Shown here: positions 34,274-43,644 of the stretch, one piece after another
Position numbering within the stretch: position 1 is the stretch's first letter
Layout of the letters: every line of letters begins with the position of its first letter
DNA from: Sphingomonas endolithica
GTDB taxonomy: Bacteria; Pseudomonadota; Alphaproteobacteria; Sphingomonadales; Sphingomonadaceae
DNA: 64,000 nucleotides
Assembly (NCBI RefSeq): GCF_025231525.1
Contig: NZ_CP103057.1
Span: 2,187,001 to 2,251,000, forward strand
Direction: 5' to 3'
Notes under the pieces: generated by a model
Told to the model about the DNA's origin: nothing
Database searches by the model: none
The model's input: only the letters and a program-made list of their open reading frames with translations
Translations under genes and position numbers: made by a program

Positions 34274-35005
34274 CTAGCCTTTAGGCACCGCCAGCGTGAT
34301 GATCGAAACGCCCGGCGTCATCGGCACGCGCCCGACCATATGCCGCTCGAGCCGGAAAATCCGTTCGAACAGCGCATTCACGGGCTTCGGCGGGGGTGAA
34401 TCGTCGCTGTCGTCGCGCCCGGTTATCCGCCCCGCCAGCCGCGCCGCGGCCGCCAGCGGAAACAGCAGCGAATTGAAATAGCCGAGCTTCTTCGGCTCCA
34501 GGCCCGCCTTGCGGATCGCCGCGGCCAGGCTCTTCTTCGAATAGCGCCGGTGGTGGTGGTTCACCACGTCGTGCGCGCTCCACAGCCACTGGTGCGCAGG
34601 CACGGTGATCAGGATCTTGCCGCCCGGCTTCAGGCACGTCGCCATCGCGTCCAGCGCGCCGATATCGTCCTCGATATGCTCGACGACGTCCAGCACCGCG
34701 ATCAGATCGTAGGAACCGCGCTCCACCCCCGGCAGGATCGGCAAAGGCGCATCGCCGACCTCGCGCCCGAGCCGAAGCGAGGCGATGTCGCGTGCCGCGG
34801 GATCGATCTCGATCGCGTCGACGCTGCCGAAGCTCGCCAGCATCGGCAGATTGTGCCCGGTGCCGCAGCCGATCTCCAGGATCCGCGCTTGCGGCGGCAG
34901 ACCGCCCTCGCGCGTCAGATAATCGGCCAGGATATCGCGCCGTGCGCGGTACCACCAATGGGTCGAATCATGCGCCGCCATGCGGTCGTAGACGATGCGG
35001 TCCAT
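34274..35005 (-). CDS. class I SAM-dependent methyltransferase
   Basis: This 243-aa protein has a full SAM domain: ARILEIGCGTGHNLPMLASFG (motif I), VDAIEIDPAARDIASL, SYDLIAVLDVVEHIEDDIGAL and LKPGGKILITVPAHQWLWSAHD, in the manner of UbiG/BioC-like methyltransferases. The HHRRYSKKSLAAAIRKAGLEP segment is common in methyltransferases near glycan genes. It lies four bases after gtrA, so it belongs to the same operon and may methylate a surface glycan or lipid; that is inferred from context. Confidence 0.82.
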   Translation of the reverse strand: MDRIVYDRMAAHDSTHWWYRARRDILADYLTREGGLPPQARILEIGCGTGHNLPMLASFGSVDAIEIDPAARDIASLRLGREVGDAPLPILPGVERGSYDLIAVLDVVEHIEDDIGALDAMATCLKPGGKILITVPAHQWLWSAHDVVNHHHRRYSKKSLAAAIRKAGLEPKKLGYFNSLLFPLAAAARLAGRITGRDDSDDSPPPKPVNALFERIFRLERHMVGRVPMTPGVSIITLAVPKG

Positions 35006-35008
35006 ATC

Positions 35009-35437
35009 TTATCCAAACACCCATTGCCGGTTGAGCGCGAAGGTCGCGATCGGCGTGATCAGCACGATCGGTATCAGCGGCACCCAATTGGGCTGATGCA
35101 AGGGCCCGGTCAGCACCCAGGTGAAACCCGCATTGAGCACCAGGCCGAACAGCTGCACCACGATGAACTTCACATGCTGCTGACCACTGGTATCACGCGT
35201 GCCGTGCCCCTTGAAGCTCCAGGCGCTGTGCAGGAAGAACCCGGCCGTCACCGCAACGACGAAAGCGAACGGTACGGCGTACACGGCGTGGTTGGGCGCG
35301 AAGACGTGCGCCGATAGCGGCAGGTACACCGCCGAGTAGACGCCGGTCGAGATCAGCCCGGCAATGCCGAAGCGGACCAGCTGGCCGAACATCCCGCTCG
35401 CGCGCATGCTTTCTATCTGTCTGATGATCGCGGTCAC
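35009..35437 (-). CDS. GtrA-family membrane protein
   Basis: This 142-aa protein has four transmembrane segments (LVRFGIAGLISTGVYSAVYLPL, YAVPFAFVVAVTAGFFLHSAWSF, KFIVVQLFGLVLNAGFTWVLT, PLIPIVLITPIATFALNRQWVF), the GtrA layout, and the terminal NRQWVF signature. GtrA proteins are thought to flip polyprenyl-linked sugars. It pairs functionally with the GT2 gene at 33 kb. Confidence 0.88.
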   Translation of the reverse strand: MTAIIRQIESMRASGMFGQLVRFGIAGLISTGVYSAVYLPLSAHVFAPNHAVYAVPFAFVVAVTAGFFLHSAWSFKGHGTRDTSGQQHVKFIVVQLFGLVLNAGFTWVLTGPLHQPNWVPLIPIVLITPIATFALNRQWVFG

Positions 35438-35496
35438 GTGCGCCTTGCCCTTTACGCGCGCCGCACTAGAGCGCGGGGGCTGGCGAGGGAAGCATT

Positions 35497-37284
35497 TTGA
35501 ACGATTTCGCGAAATCCGTACTGCCGCTGGAAGAAGAACTCGACCGTAACTGGGTGCGATACACGCTGCTCGCCTGGGCCGTGCTGCTGCTGTGGTTCGT
35601 ATGGGACCGCTGGGGCATGATCCAGTGGTTGTCGCTCGGCGACACCGACGACAATATGCGGCTGGCGCAGGTGCGGGCGCTGCTGAACGGCCAAGGCTGG
35701 TACGATCTGCGGCAATACCGCCTGAGCCCGCCTGCCGGCTTCGACATCCATTGGAGCCGCATCGTCGATCTGCCGATCGCCGGGCTGATCCTGCTGCTGC
35801 GCCCGTTCGTCGGCAGCGCCGAAGCCGAGCGGCTGGCCTGCGGCATTGCCCCGCTCCTGCCGCTCAGTATCGCGATGCTCGGGTTGTCGGCCACCGTTCG
35901 GCGGCTGGTCAGCCGGGTCGCCTGGCCGCTGGGCATCGTATTCCTGGTCGGGTTGGGCTCGACGATGTCGATGTTCATGCCCGAACGGATAGATCATCAC
36001 GGCTGGCAATTGGCGATGCTCAGCCTGACCGTCGCCGGGCTTGCCGATCCGCGGAAATTGCGCGGCGGGGCGATCGTCGGCCTGTCGAGCGCGGTATCGC
36101 TCAATATCGGGCTCGAACTTCTGCCTTATGCCGCGATGGCCGGCGCAATCATTACGCTGCGCTGGGTATGGGACCGGGACGAAGCGGCACGGCTGCAGGT
36201 CTATGGTCTGGCGCTCGCTGGCGGCAGCGGCATCGGCTTCGTGCTGTTCGCTTCCAATGCCAACCAGGTGCTGCGCTGCGACGCGCTGACGCCGGTATGG
36301 CTGAGCGTGATGGTGGCCGGCGGCGCCTTGCTGTTCCTGCTCGCCCGGCTGAACCCGGCCAGGCGCGTGGTACGGCTGGTGCTCGCGCTGATCGCCGCGG
36401 CAGTGATCGCCGGCGGCTTCGCCTATCTGTTCCCGCAATGCCTCGGACGGCCCGAGCAGGTCTCGCCCGAACTGGCGCGCAACTGGCTGAACAATGTCCG
36501 CGAGGCGCGGCCGATCTACAAGCATCCGTTCCGCATGGCGTTCCCGATCGTGACGCTGCCGGTGATCGGCCTGATTGGCGCGTGTCTCGCCACGTGGCGC
36601 GCGCGGCGATCCCCCAGCATCACCGGCTGGGTGCCGGTGCTGATGTTCTCGACCTTTGCCGGGCTGATGCTGCTGTGGCAGGCGCGCGCCGGACCGGCGG
36701 CGCAATTGCTGGCCATCCCAGGTGCGGTGGCGCTCGCCTGGATCGTGCTGCCCTGGTTCATCCGCCAGCGCTCGCTGCCGGTGCGTGTCCTGGGCACGCT
36801 CGCCGCGCTGGCGGTGGTATCGGGCACGTTCGCCGCCGCCGCGATCAAGTATCTGCCGATCGACCGGCCGAGCGCGCGCACGAAGGTCGTCAATCGCGCG
36901 ACCGGGCTGTGCCTGACGCAACCCGCGATGCGCCCGCTGAACCGCCTGCCCAAGGCGACGATCTTCACCTTCGTCGATCTTGGGCCCCGGCTGATCACGC
37001 TGACGCACCACAATGCGATCGCCGGCCCCTATCACCGCAACGGCACCGCGATCCTCGACGTGCAGCACGCCTTCGGCCGCTCGCCGGACAATTTCCGGGC
37101 AACCGCGCGCAAATATGGCGCGACGCTGCTGCTGGTCTGCCCGAACATGGCCGAATCGACGGTGTACCGCGCGCGCAATCCTGGCGGGTTCTACGATCAG
37201 CTAGCGCATGGGGAGACCCCTGCGTGGCTCGATCCGATACCCCTGCCCAAGGGCTCGCCTTTCCGGTTGTTCCGGATCGAGTAA
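35497..37284 (+). CDS. GT-C-like polytopic membrane protein
   Basis: This 595-aa protein has about ten hydrophobic helices and a C-terminal soluble part (IFTFVDLGPRLITLTHHNAIAGPYHRN). The first loop carries LGDTDDNMRLAQVRALLNGQGWYDLRQYRLSPPAGFDIHWSR, resembling the acidic catalytic loop of STT3-like GT-C transferases; MPERIDHHGWQ follows. These proteins are sometimes misnamed as Acr-type. The start is TTG at 35497 behind GAGGGA. I infer glycosyl transfer to a surface component from the loop and the neighbouring GT2/GtrA. Confidence 0.65.
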   Translation: MNDFAKSVLPLEEELDRNWVRYTLLAWAVLLLWFVWDRWGMIQWLSLGDTDDNMRLAQVRALLNGQGWYDLRQYRLSPPAGFDIHWSRIVDLPIAGLILLLRPFVGSAEAERLACGIAPLLPLSIAMLGLSATVRRLVSRVAWPLGIVFLVGLGSTMSMFMPERIDHHGWQLAMLSLTVAGLADPRKLRGGAIVGLSSAVSLNIGLELLPYAAMAGAIITLRWVWDRDEAARLQVYGLALAGGSGIGFVLFASNANQVLRCDALTPVWLSVMVAGGALLFLLARLNPARRVVRLVLALIAAAVIAGGFAYLFPQCLGRPEQVSPELARNWLNNVREARPIYKHPFRMAFPIVTLPVIGLIGACLATWRARRSPSITGWVPVLMFSTFAGLMLLWQARAGPAAQLLAIPGAVALAWIVLPWFIRQRSLPVRVLGTLAALAVVSGTFAAAAIKYLPIDRPSARTKVVNRATGLCLTQPAMRPLNRLPKATIFTFVDLGPRLITLTHHNAIAGPYHRNGTAILDVQHAFGRSPDNFRATARKYGATLLLVCPNMAESTVYRARNPGGFYDQLAHGETPAWLDPIPLPKGSPFRLFRIE

Positions 37285-37346
37285 CACCAACGACCTCGAA
37301 CGCCATATGGAGTGGATCATTCGCGGGCATCGCGATCTAGAACTCA

Positions 37347-37535
37347 CCCCCGTTCGTCCTGAGTAGCCCCTTCGTCTGCCTGCAAGGGCAGGCGCTCAGG
37401 ACAGGCATCGAGTAGCCCGCAGGGCGTATCGAGAGTGCGTATCGAAGGACACGCGCCCGCGCGCTCCAAGGTGCTTCGATACGAGCCCTCGATACGGGCT
37501 GCGGCCTACTAAGTCTCTACTCAGCACGAACGGGG
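37347..37535. repeat. large imperfect palindromic repeat
   Basis: The left end CCCCGTTCGTCCTGAGTAG and right end CTACTCAGCACGAACGGGG are inverted. Inner inverted pieces include GGGCGTATCGAGAG and TCGATACGAGCCC. It is the same family as the 27.78 kb palindrome but expanded by nested inserts. With the next repeat it fills the 410-bp gap between the GT-C-like gene and marC; no gene is seen. Confidence 0.75.
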
Positions 37536-37567
37536 AGGAGTGAAGGCATCAGATGCACGTCGCCGCA

Positions 37568-37684
37568 CCTGTCTGTTCCCCGGCAAAGGCCGTGGCCCAG
37601 GCGGACAGGTAGATGTTACGACGCGCAGCGCGCGCTACGCATGTTCCCCGCCTGGGCCCCGGCCTTCGCCAGGGAACAAGTAGA
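37568..37684. repeat. REP-like palindrome (CTGTTCCCCGGC family)
   Basis: CTGTTCCCCGGCAAAGGCCG faces CGGCCTTCGCCAGGGAACAAG, with GCGCGCTACG inside. It is similar to the 25.9 kb unit. Confidence 0.65.
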
Positions 37685-37695
37685 CGTGCAGACGT

Positions 37696-38316
37696 CTAGT
37701 TCAGGCTCATCCGCACGCCATCGATCACGAACTGCACCGCCAGCGCCGCCAGCAGCACGCCCAGCAGCCGCGTGATCACTGCCTCGATCTTGGCGCCCAG
37801 CACGCGCATGATCGGCCCTGCCGCGAGCAGCGCCAGCAACGTGAGCAGCAGGATCGTCGCCAGTGCCGCCAGCACGATCGCAGAGCGCTCGATCCCGTCA
37901 TTGCGCCCCATCAGCAGCATCACCGAGGCGATCGAGCCCGGTCCGGCGATCATCGGCATCGCCATCGGGAAGACGGACACGTCCTCCACCTCGGGCGTCT
38001 CGATGATCTTCTGCGCACGGTCCTCGCGGCGCTGCGTGCGCTTCTCGAACACCATCTCCAGCGCGATCAGGAACAGCATGATGCCGCCCGCGATGCGGAA
38101 GCTGGCCAGCGAAATGCCCAGCGCGCGGAGCAGATCCTCGCCGAACAGCGCGAACACGATCAGGATCGCCGAGGCGACCATCACCGCGCGCACCGCCATC
38201 GCGCGGCGCTGCACGCCGCTCGCCCCCGCCGTCAGCCCGGCATAGATCGGCGCGCAGCCCGGCGGATCGATCACCACGAAGAAGGTGATAAGCGAGGAAA
38301 CGTAGAGCTCGATCAC
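37696..38316 (-). CDS. marC: MarC-family membrane protein
   Basis: This 206-aa inner-membrane protein has six hydrophobic helices, beginning with [28 protein letters not shown], the MarC/UPF0056 signature. [20 protein letters not shown] is the second conserved block. The start is GTG at 38316, overlapping the folD stop (GTGA). Function of the family is unsettled. It ends the yggT-DUF167-folD-marC operon. Confidence 0.9.
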   Translation of the reverse strand: MIELYVSSLITFFVVIDPPGCAPIYAGLTAGASGVQRRAMAVRAVMVASAILIVFALFGEDLLRALGISLASFRIAGGIMLFLIALEMVFEKRTQRREDRAQKIIETPEVEDVSVFPMAMPMIAGPGSIASVMLLMGRNDGIERSAIVLAALATILLLTLLALLAAGPIMRVLGAKIEAVITRLLGVLLAALAVQFVIDGVRMSLN

Positions 38317-39188
38317 GCCGCGCGCTCGTCGAACGCGATGCCTGCCCGGCGATGCGCGGAGATCAATGTGTTGCGCAGCAGGCAGGCAATGGTCATCGGT
38401 CCGACCCCGCCCGGCACCGGCGTGACGGCGGCGGCCACGCTCATCGCGCCGGCAAAATCGACGTCGCCCACCAGCCCCGCCTCGGTACGGTTGATGCCGA
38501 CGTCGATCACGGTCGCGCCGGGCTTGATCCACTCGCCACGCACCATTTCGGGCCGGCCGACCGCCGCGACGACGATGTCGGCGCGCGCGACGACACCGGC
38601 CAGGTCACGCGTGCGGCTGTGCGCGACGGTGACGGTGCAGCTTTCCGCGATCAGCAAGGCAGCCATTGGCTTGCCGACGATGTTCGAGCGCCCGATCACC
38701 ACCGCGTCCAGCCCGGTCAGGTCGCCGATCGTTTCCTTGAGCAGCATGACGCAGCCGGCCGGCGTGCACGGCACGAAGCCGTCGAGCCCCGTTGCCAGCC
38801 GCCCGACATTGACCGGGTGAAAGCCATCGACATCCTTGTCGGGGTCGATCCGCGTGATCACCGCCTGTTCGTCGATGCCCTCGGGCAGCGGCAATTGCAC
38901 GAGGATGCCGTCCACCGCCGGATCGGCGTTCAGCGTGTCGATCAGCGCAAGCAATTCGGCCTGACCAATATCGGCCGCCAGGCGATGCTCGATGCTCTCC
39001 ATGCCGGCCTCGCGCGTCGCCTTGCCCTTTGAGCGCACGTACACCGCGCTCGCGGGGTCCTCGCCGACCAGCACGACGGCGAGCCCCGGCGCGCGCCCGG
39101 CGGCGGTGACGAAGTCGGTGACCTGCGTGGCGATGCGCGCGCGCAGGCGGGCGGCAACGGCTTTTCCGTCGATGATATGTGCGCTCAT
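38313..39188 (-). CDS. folD: methylenetetrahydrofolate dehydrogenase/cyclohydrolase
   Basis: FolD interconverts methylene-, methenyl- and formyl-tetrahydrofolate using NADP. The 291-aa protein has the conserved [14 protein letters not shown] (catalytic Lys), [28 protein letters not shown], and the Rossmann [17 protein letters not shown] with [15 protein letters not shown]. All hallmark motifs are intact. It overlaps DUF167 upstream (ATGA) and marC downstream (GTGA). Confidence 0.97.
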   Translation of the reverse strand: MSAHIIDGKAVAARLRARIATQVTDFVTAAGRAPGLAVVLVGEDPASAVYVRSKGKATREAGMESIEHRLAADIGQAELLALIDTLNADPAVDGILVQLPLPEGIDEQAVITRIDPDKDVDGFHPVNVGRLATGLDGFVPCTPAGCVMLLKETIGDLTGLDAVVIGRSNIVGKPMAALLIAESCTVTVAHSRTRDLAGVVARADIVVAAVGRPEMVRGEWIKPGATVIDVGINRTEAGLVGDVDFAGAMSVAAAVTPVPGGVGPMTIACLLRNTLISAHRRAGIAFDERAA

Positions 39189-39487
39189 GGCGCGGCCTCA
39201 TAGAGGCGCGCGGCGCTATTCGCCAGCGCCGCGACATCGCCTGCGATATGCAGGCGCTTCAACCGCCCGGTCTCACCCGCCAGTATCGTCACCGCGCGCC
39301 GGCTGACGCCGAACGCCTTGGCCACCAACGGCAGCAGCGCGCCATTGGCCGCGCCCTCCACCGGTGGCGCGGTCAGCCGCGCGTTGAAGTGATCGGCGGT
39401 ACCGGCGGCAAAGCTGTCGCGTGCCGCCCGCGGCGTCACCCGGACGGCGATGGCGATGCCATCGTCGCGCAGGGTGAAGGCCGGCAT
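39185..39487 (-). CDS. DUF167 family protein (YggU-like)
   Basis: This 100-aa protein has [63 protein letters not shown], the DUF167 signature. The conserved PPV.G.AN block is present. Function is unknown. It follows yggT by one base and overlaps folD by four, in an arrangement common in proteobacteria. Confidence 0.92.
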   Translation of the reverse strand: MPAFTLRDDGIAIAVRVTPRAARDSFAAGTADHFNARLTAPPVEGAANGALLPLVAKAFGVSRRAVTILAGETGRLKRLHIAGDVAALANSAARLYEAAP

Positions 39488-39488
39488 G

Positions 39489-39794
39489 TCAGACGACCGG
39501 CGCGGTATACATCTGCACGGCGAGCGCCGGGATGACGATGTTCATCAGGATGTAGAGGATCAGCAGCACGACGAGCGGCGACAGGTCCAGCGCACCGAAA
39601 TCGGGCAGGATGCGGCGGATCGGGCGGTACAGCGGCTCGGTCATCCGGCGCAACGCCTCCCACACCGTGCGTACCATGTCGTTTTGCGTACTGATGACGT
39701 TGAAGGCGATCAGCCAGGACAGGATCGCCTGGACGATGATGATCCACCATACCACGGTGAGCAGCACCTGGATGATGTTCAGGATGACGAGCAA
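39489..39794 (-). CDS. YggT-family membrane protein
   Basis: From a TTG at 39794 with a GGAGA site upstream, the protein is 101 aa: MLVILNIIQVLLTVVWWIII, AILSWLIAFNVISTQNDMVRTVWEALRRMTEPLYRPIRRILPDFGALDLSPLVVLLILYIL. Two YGGT repeats with WL and EP.YRPIR motifs are clear. A frame from an ATG at 39848 adds 18 unlikely residues. The role is uncertain (osmotic or division-linked in some bacteria). Confidence 0.88.
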   Translation of the reverse strand: MLVILNIIQVLLTVVWWIIIVQAILSWLIAFNVISTQNDMVRTVWEALRRMTEPLYRPIRRILPDFGALDLSPLVVLLILYILMNIVIPALAVQMYTAPVV

Positions 39795-39890
39795 GGACGG
39801 TCTCCGGCTGAAAGGCTTGGCCGGAAGGGATAGCGCATCCGCGGGCACGAGAATACCCGCCAGACGGCCGCATTGCCTCGGCGCGGCGGA

Positions 39891-40238
39891 TCAGGCGAAA
39901 GCGGGTGATCGGTCCGCGACGTGGTACGTCTGCGCGGACTGCTCGGCGAGGCGCATCGCCACCACTTGCGTGCGGCGCATCGCGCAGGGCGGCCCGGCCG
40001 GCAACGGCGCGGCGCGGCGCAGCTTGGCGATCGCCAGCCGGTCGAGATCGTCATCGCCCGATGATCCGGCAACGCGGATGTCGGCCAGTTCGCCATGCGG
40101 TTCGATGGTGAAGGCGAGCAGGACGGTATCGGTAGGGCACCCGTCCACCGCCGGATCGGGCAACGCCACGCGGGCGAGAACGGTGCCGATTTCGGCAATC
40201 CAGCCGTTCAGATCATTGCTGCGGTCGATCGCGTACAT
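39891..40238 (-). CDS. TonB C-terminal-like small protein
   Basis: This 115-aa protein has a TonB_C-like fold: VLLAFTIEPHGELADIRVAGSSGDDDLDRLAIAKLRRAAPLPAGPP. There is no N-terminal membrane anchor or proline-rich linker, and no signal peptide, so it is not a standard TonB. It may be a stand-alone cytoplasmic or truncated relative. It is a single gene. No partner ExbBD genes are near. Confidence 0.65.
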   Translation of the reverse strand: MYAIDRSNDLNGWIAEIGTVLARVALPDPAVDGCPTDTVLLAFTIEPHGELADIRVAGSSGDDDLDRLAIAKLRRAAPLPAGPPCAMRRTQVVAMRLAEQSAQTYHVADRSPAFA

Positions 40239-40642
40239 GGGACTCGCTCCTGCTCAGGACAGAAGCCAATCATAGCGTCGGCGTGTGATGGTTCGGCGAC
40301 AGCGGCATGACGGCGGGCGACATGGAAACGTCACGATACCGCAACAGCCGGGTTACTCGCGGGGGTCTGCAACAAAGCTGGAAGCGTGACGGACTGCCCG
40401 ACCGTCACGCCGGACCATGTCGGCGGTTGTACCCTTCGAACAAGTAATTCGCCGTCATCCCCGCGTAGGCGGGGATCCATATACTCGAACGTCTGCATTT
40501 CAGTCGCTAAGCCCGCCACTATGGATCCCCGCCTTCGCGGGGATGACGAACCATGTCTCAAGGGGATAGTTGCCGAACAAGTCCGGGGTGACGATGTGGC
40601 TTATGCGCACGCTCGATCGCCACGCCGCGCGCAGCCGAGCCC
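40239..40642. other. gene-free region holding a 153-bp element
   Basis: No coding frame is supported. The centre is the 153-bp repeat at 40422-40574, flanked by partial GTCACCCCGGAC-type palindrome arms (GTCACGCCGGAC on the left, CAAGTCCGGGGTGAC on the right). The rest is plain spacer before argB. Confidence 0.6.
40422..40574 (+). mobile_element. 153-bp MITE-like element, copy 1
   Basis: It begins GGCGGTTGTACCCTTCGAAC and ends AAGGGGATAGTTGCC; the ends are weakly inverted (GGC...GCC). It contains an internal palindrome CGTCATCCCCGCG...CGCGGGGATGACG. It matches copy 2 at 45732 over the same 153 bases with 7 differences (about 95%). The flanking 9-mers GACCATGTC and GAACAAGTC agree at 7 of 9 positions, a possible eroded target duplication. 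Confidence 0.7.
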
Positions 40643-41542
40643 TTAGCGGTGGACCAACGTCCCCACGCCCTGCCGCGTGAAGATCTCCAGCAGCATGCCA
40701 TGCGGCACGCGCCCGTCCAGGATCACCGCGGCATCCACCCCGCCCTCGACCGCGGCAACGCAGGTATCGAGCTTGGGGATCATGCCACCCGTCACCGTGC
40801 CGTCCGCACGCAGCTCGGCGATCCGCGCCGGGGTGAGATCGGTCAGCAACTCGCCCTGCTTGTCGAGCACGCCGACCACGTCGGTCAGCATGAACAGCCG
40901 CGCGGCACCCAGAGCGGCGGCGATCGCGCCGGCCATGGTGTCGGCGTTGATGTTATAGGTGTGCCCGTCGGCCCCGATCGCGATCGGGGCGATCACCGGG
41001 ATGATGTCGGCGGCCGACAGGGTATCGATGATCCGCCGGTCGACGCCGACCGGCTCGCCGACAAAGCCCAGATCGACATGCCGCTCGATGCCCTGCAACT
41101 TGTCCGGCGTGCTACGCCCGACCTTTTCGGCGGTGACGAAGCCGGCATCCTTGCCCGACAGGCCGACGGCGCGGCCGCCCGCCTGCCCGATCCAGCCGAC
41201 GATTTCCTTGTTGATCGATCCGGCGAGCACCATCTCGGCGATCTGCGCGGTTTCCGCATCGGTCACGCGCAGGCCATCGACGAAGCGCGATTCGACGCCC
41301 AGCCGCTTCAGCATCGCGCCAATCTGCGGCCCCCCGCCATGCACGACGACCGGGTTGATGCCGACCGCCTTCAGCAGCACCACGTCCTCGGCGAAATCGC
41401 GCTGAAGCTCCGGGCTGCCCATCGCATGCCCGCCATATTTCACGACGAATGTCGCCCCGGCATAACGCTGCAGATAGGGCAGCGCCTCGACGAGCGTTTC
41501 GGCCTTGGCGAGCAACGCCGGTGCGGGGGAGTGATCGGTCAT
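40643..41542 (-). CDS. argB: acetylglutamate kinase
   Basis: ArgB phosphorylates N-acetylglutamate in arginine synthesis. The 299-aa protein has [23 protein letters not shown] (phosphate loops), [43 protein letters not shown] and TGGMIPKL. It is a complete enzyme of normal length. It starts 10 bases after the transporter gene, so the two are likely co-transcribed. Confidence 0.96.
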   Translation of the reverse strand: MTDHSPAPALLAKAETLVEALPYLQRYAGATFVVKYGGHAMGSPELQRDFAEDVVLLKAVGINPVVVHGGGPQIGAMLKRLGVESRFVDGLRVTDAETAQIAEMVLAGSINKEIVGWIGQAGGRAVGLSGKDAGFVTAEKVGRSTPDKLQGIERHVDLGFVGEPVGVDRRIIDTLSAADIIPVIAPIAIGADGHTYNINADTMAGAIAAALGAARLFMLTDVVGVLDKQGELLTDLTPARIAELRADGTVTGGMIPKLDTCVAAVEGGVDAAVILDGRVPHGMLLEIFTRQGVGTLVHR

Positions 41543-41552
41543 GCCGGCGCAA

Positions 41553-42239
41553 CTAGGGCCGCAGCGGGGTGCCGTCCAGCCGCCGCCCCAGCGCCACCAC
41601 CAGATAGATGAGCGGCGGTACCAGGATCAGCGACAGCGCGATCTTGGCCAGCATCTGCCCGGCGATCAGCTCGCCGATCGGGAACACACCGTAAAAGGCG
41701 ATCGTCGCGAACAGCAGCGTATCCACCACCTGGCTCAGCACGCTGGCGATCGCCGCGCGAAACCACAGCAACTGCCCGCCTTCGCGCCCTTTCAGCGCCG
41801 CGAAGATCGTCACGTTCAGCGTCTGCGAGATGCCGTAGGCGACGATGCCGCCGAACCAGATCCGCCACGTCGCCCCCAGCACGAGCTGGATCGCGTCGCG
41901 ATTGGCGGGCTGCATATCAGGCGAGGCAGGCAGGAAATGCACGATCCACGACAGGATGATCGACACGATCAGCGGCACGAACCCGATCCGCACCAGCATG
42001 TTCGCCGCCTTGGGCCCATGCAGTTCGGCGACGGCGCTCGACACGATGACGAGCAGCAGGAAGGCGAAGATCCCCGCCTCCACCGCGAGCGGCCCGAGCC
42101 CGAACATCGGCCCGATCGCCGACAGTGGCCCCAGCGACACCTGCTTGTTGCCGAGCACCCCGGCGATGCACACCATGCCGCCGTAGAAGATCGAGAAGAG
42201 GAAAAGCGAGCGTGGAAAAGCCGGTGGCGTCTGGTTCAT
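41553..42239 (-). CDS. queuosine precursor transporter (VUT/YhhQ family)
   Basis: This 228-aa polytopic protein has six or seven helices, with [41 protein letters not shown] and [22 protein letters not shown], the YhhQ/VUT pattern (E-hG..A and SQ..D). The family imports 7-deazaguanine precursors of queuosine. The start at 42239 is the ATG giving a sensible N-terminus. Direct evidence of substrate is absent. Confidence 0.82.
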   Translation of the reverse strand: MNQTPPAFPRSLFLFSIFYGGMVCIAGVLGNKQVSLGPLSAIGPMFGLGPLAVEAGIFAFLLLVIVSSAVAELHGPKAANMLVRIGFVPLIVSIILSWIVHFLPASPDMQPANRDAIQLVLGATWRIWFGGIVAYGISQTLNVTIFAALKGREGGQLLWFRAAIASVLSQVVDTLLFATIAFYGVFPIGELIAGQMLAKIALSLILVPPLIYLVVALGRRLDGTPLRP

Positions 42240-42377
42240 CGCTGAGACGCTACCGCCTTTCGCCCTCGCGTCAATCGCGGCGGCGCGGCAAGATCGCCGT
42301 GCCGACAGCGCAATTTTCTTGCGCATGGCGGAAAAACTGGGTGAAGCTGCCGGCATCCCGGGGCAGACAGGCGCGCA

Positions 42378-43640
42378 ATGAACACGTTTTTGATCGGCAT
42401 TGCGGGCATCGCGGTGATCCTCGGCATCGCCATCTTGTTATCCACCGATCGGCGCGCGATCCGGCTGCGCATCGTCGGCGCCGCTTTCGCGCTGCAGGTC
42501 GGCATTGCCGTGCTCGTGCTGTATTCCAGCATCGGCAAGAGCGTGCTCGGCACGATGTCCGGCGGCGTCGCCAATCTGCTCGGCTATTCGCAAAAAGGCA
42601 CCGAATTCCTGTTCGGCAAGATGGCGACGCCCGAGATCGGCGGACAGAGTTTCGCGATCTCCGCGCTGCCGGTGATCATCTTCTTCGCCAGCCTGGTGTC
42701 GATTCTCTATTATCTGGGGCTCATGCAGTTGATCGTGCGCTGGGTCGGCGGCGCGATCGAATGGGTGATCGGCGTGTCGAAGGTGGAATCGCTGTGCGCG
42801 GCGGCGAACATCTTCGTCGGCCAGAGCGAATCGCCGCTCGTCATCCGCCCCTATCTCGCCGGCCTCACCGCGCCGCAATTGTTCACCGTGATGACCAGCG
42901 GCATGGCCGGGGTCGCCGGCACGATCCTCGCCGCCTACGCCTCGATGGGCATCCGCATCGATTATCTGCTCGCGGCAAGCTTCATGGCGGCGCCCGGCGG
43001 CATCCTGATGGCGAAGATCATCATGCCCGACAAGCTCGGCGCGCCGGAGGGCGAGTTGCCGCTCGGCGCCGTGCCCGACAACAATGCCGGCGAGCCGCTG
43101 CCGCAAGCGACGCATGACGAGGAAAAACCCGCCAACATCATCATGGCCGCGGCACAGGGCGCACAGACCGGGGTGAAGCTGGCGGTGGCGGTCGGTGCGA
43201 TGGTGCTGGCGTTCGTCGCGTTGGTCGCGCTCGCCAATGGGCTGCTTGGCGGCGTCGGCGCCTGGTTCGGCTACCCGACGCTCAGCTTCCAGGGGCTGCT
43301 CGGCTATGTCTTCGCGCCAATCATGTTCCTCTTGAACGTGCCGTGGCACGAGGCGGGTATCGCCGGCGGCCTGTTCGGGCAGAAGATCGTGCTCAACGAA
43401 TTCGTCGCCTATATCTCGCTCGGCACGCAGCCCGGCCTCAGCCCCCGGACGATCGCGGTGATCACCTTTGCGCTCTGCGGCTTCGCCAATTTCAGCTCGA
43501 TCGCGATCCAGATGGCCGTGACCGGCAGCCTTGCCCCCAACCAGCGGCCGACGATCGCCCGGCTCGGGCTGCGCGCGCTCGCCGCCGGCAGCCTGGCCAA
43601 TCTGATGTCCGCGGCGCTGGCCGGGCTGTTGATCGGCTAG
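42378..43640 (+). CDS. CNT-family nucleoside transporter (NupC/NupG type)
   Basis: This 420-aa membrane protein matches concentrative nucleoside transporters: ISALPVIIFFASLVSILYYLGLMQLIVRWVG, KVESLCAAANIFVGQSESPLVIRPYL (G-Q-[ST]-E-[SA] signature), MTSGMAGVAGTILAAYASMGI and EFVAYISLG. About ten helices are seen. It moves nucleosides with protons or sodium. A 60-residue loop between repeats is acidic and variable. Confidence 0.93.
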   Translation: MNTFLIGIAGIAVILGIAILLSTDRRAIRLRIVGAAFALQVGIAVLVLYSSIGKSVLGTMSGGVANLLGYSQKGTEFLFGKMATPEIGGQSFAISALPVIIFFASLVSILYYLGLMQLIVRWVGGAIEWVIGVSKVESLCAAANIFVGQSESPLVIRPYLAGLTAPQLFTVMTSGMAGVAGTILAAYASMGIRIDYLLAASFMAAPGGILMAKIIMPDKLGAPEGELPLGAVPDNNAGEPLPQATHDEEKPANIIMAAAQGAQTGVKLAVAVGAMVLAFVALVALANGLLGGVGAWFGYPTLSFQGLLGYVFAPIMFLLNVPWHEAGIAGGLFGQKIVLNEFVAYISLGTQPGLSPRTIAVITFALCGFANFSSIAIQMAVTGSLAPNQRPTIARLGLRALAAGSLANLMSAALAGLLIG

Positions 43641-43644
43641 GCAC

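Noticed and set aside
35452..37068. 538-codon minus-strand frame opposite the GT-C-like gene
   Set aside because: Glutamine/arginine/histidine-rich shadow; the plus-strand frame has clear membrane helices and a ribosome site.
40331..40561. Small minus-strand frame (SSPRRRGSIVAGL type) in the repeat region
   Set aside because: It is created by the GTCATCCCCGCG palindrome and recurs in the 45.7 kb copy; such frames are a known artefact of repeats.
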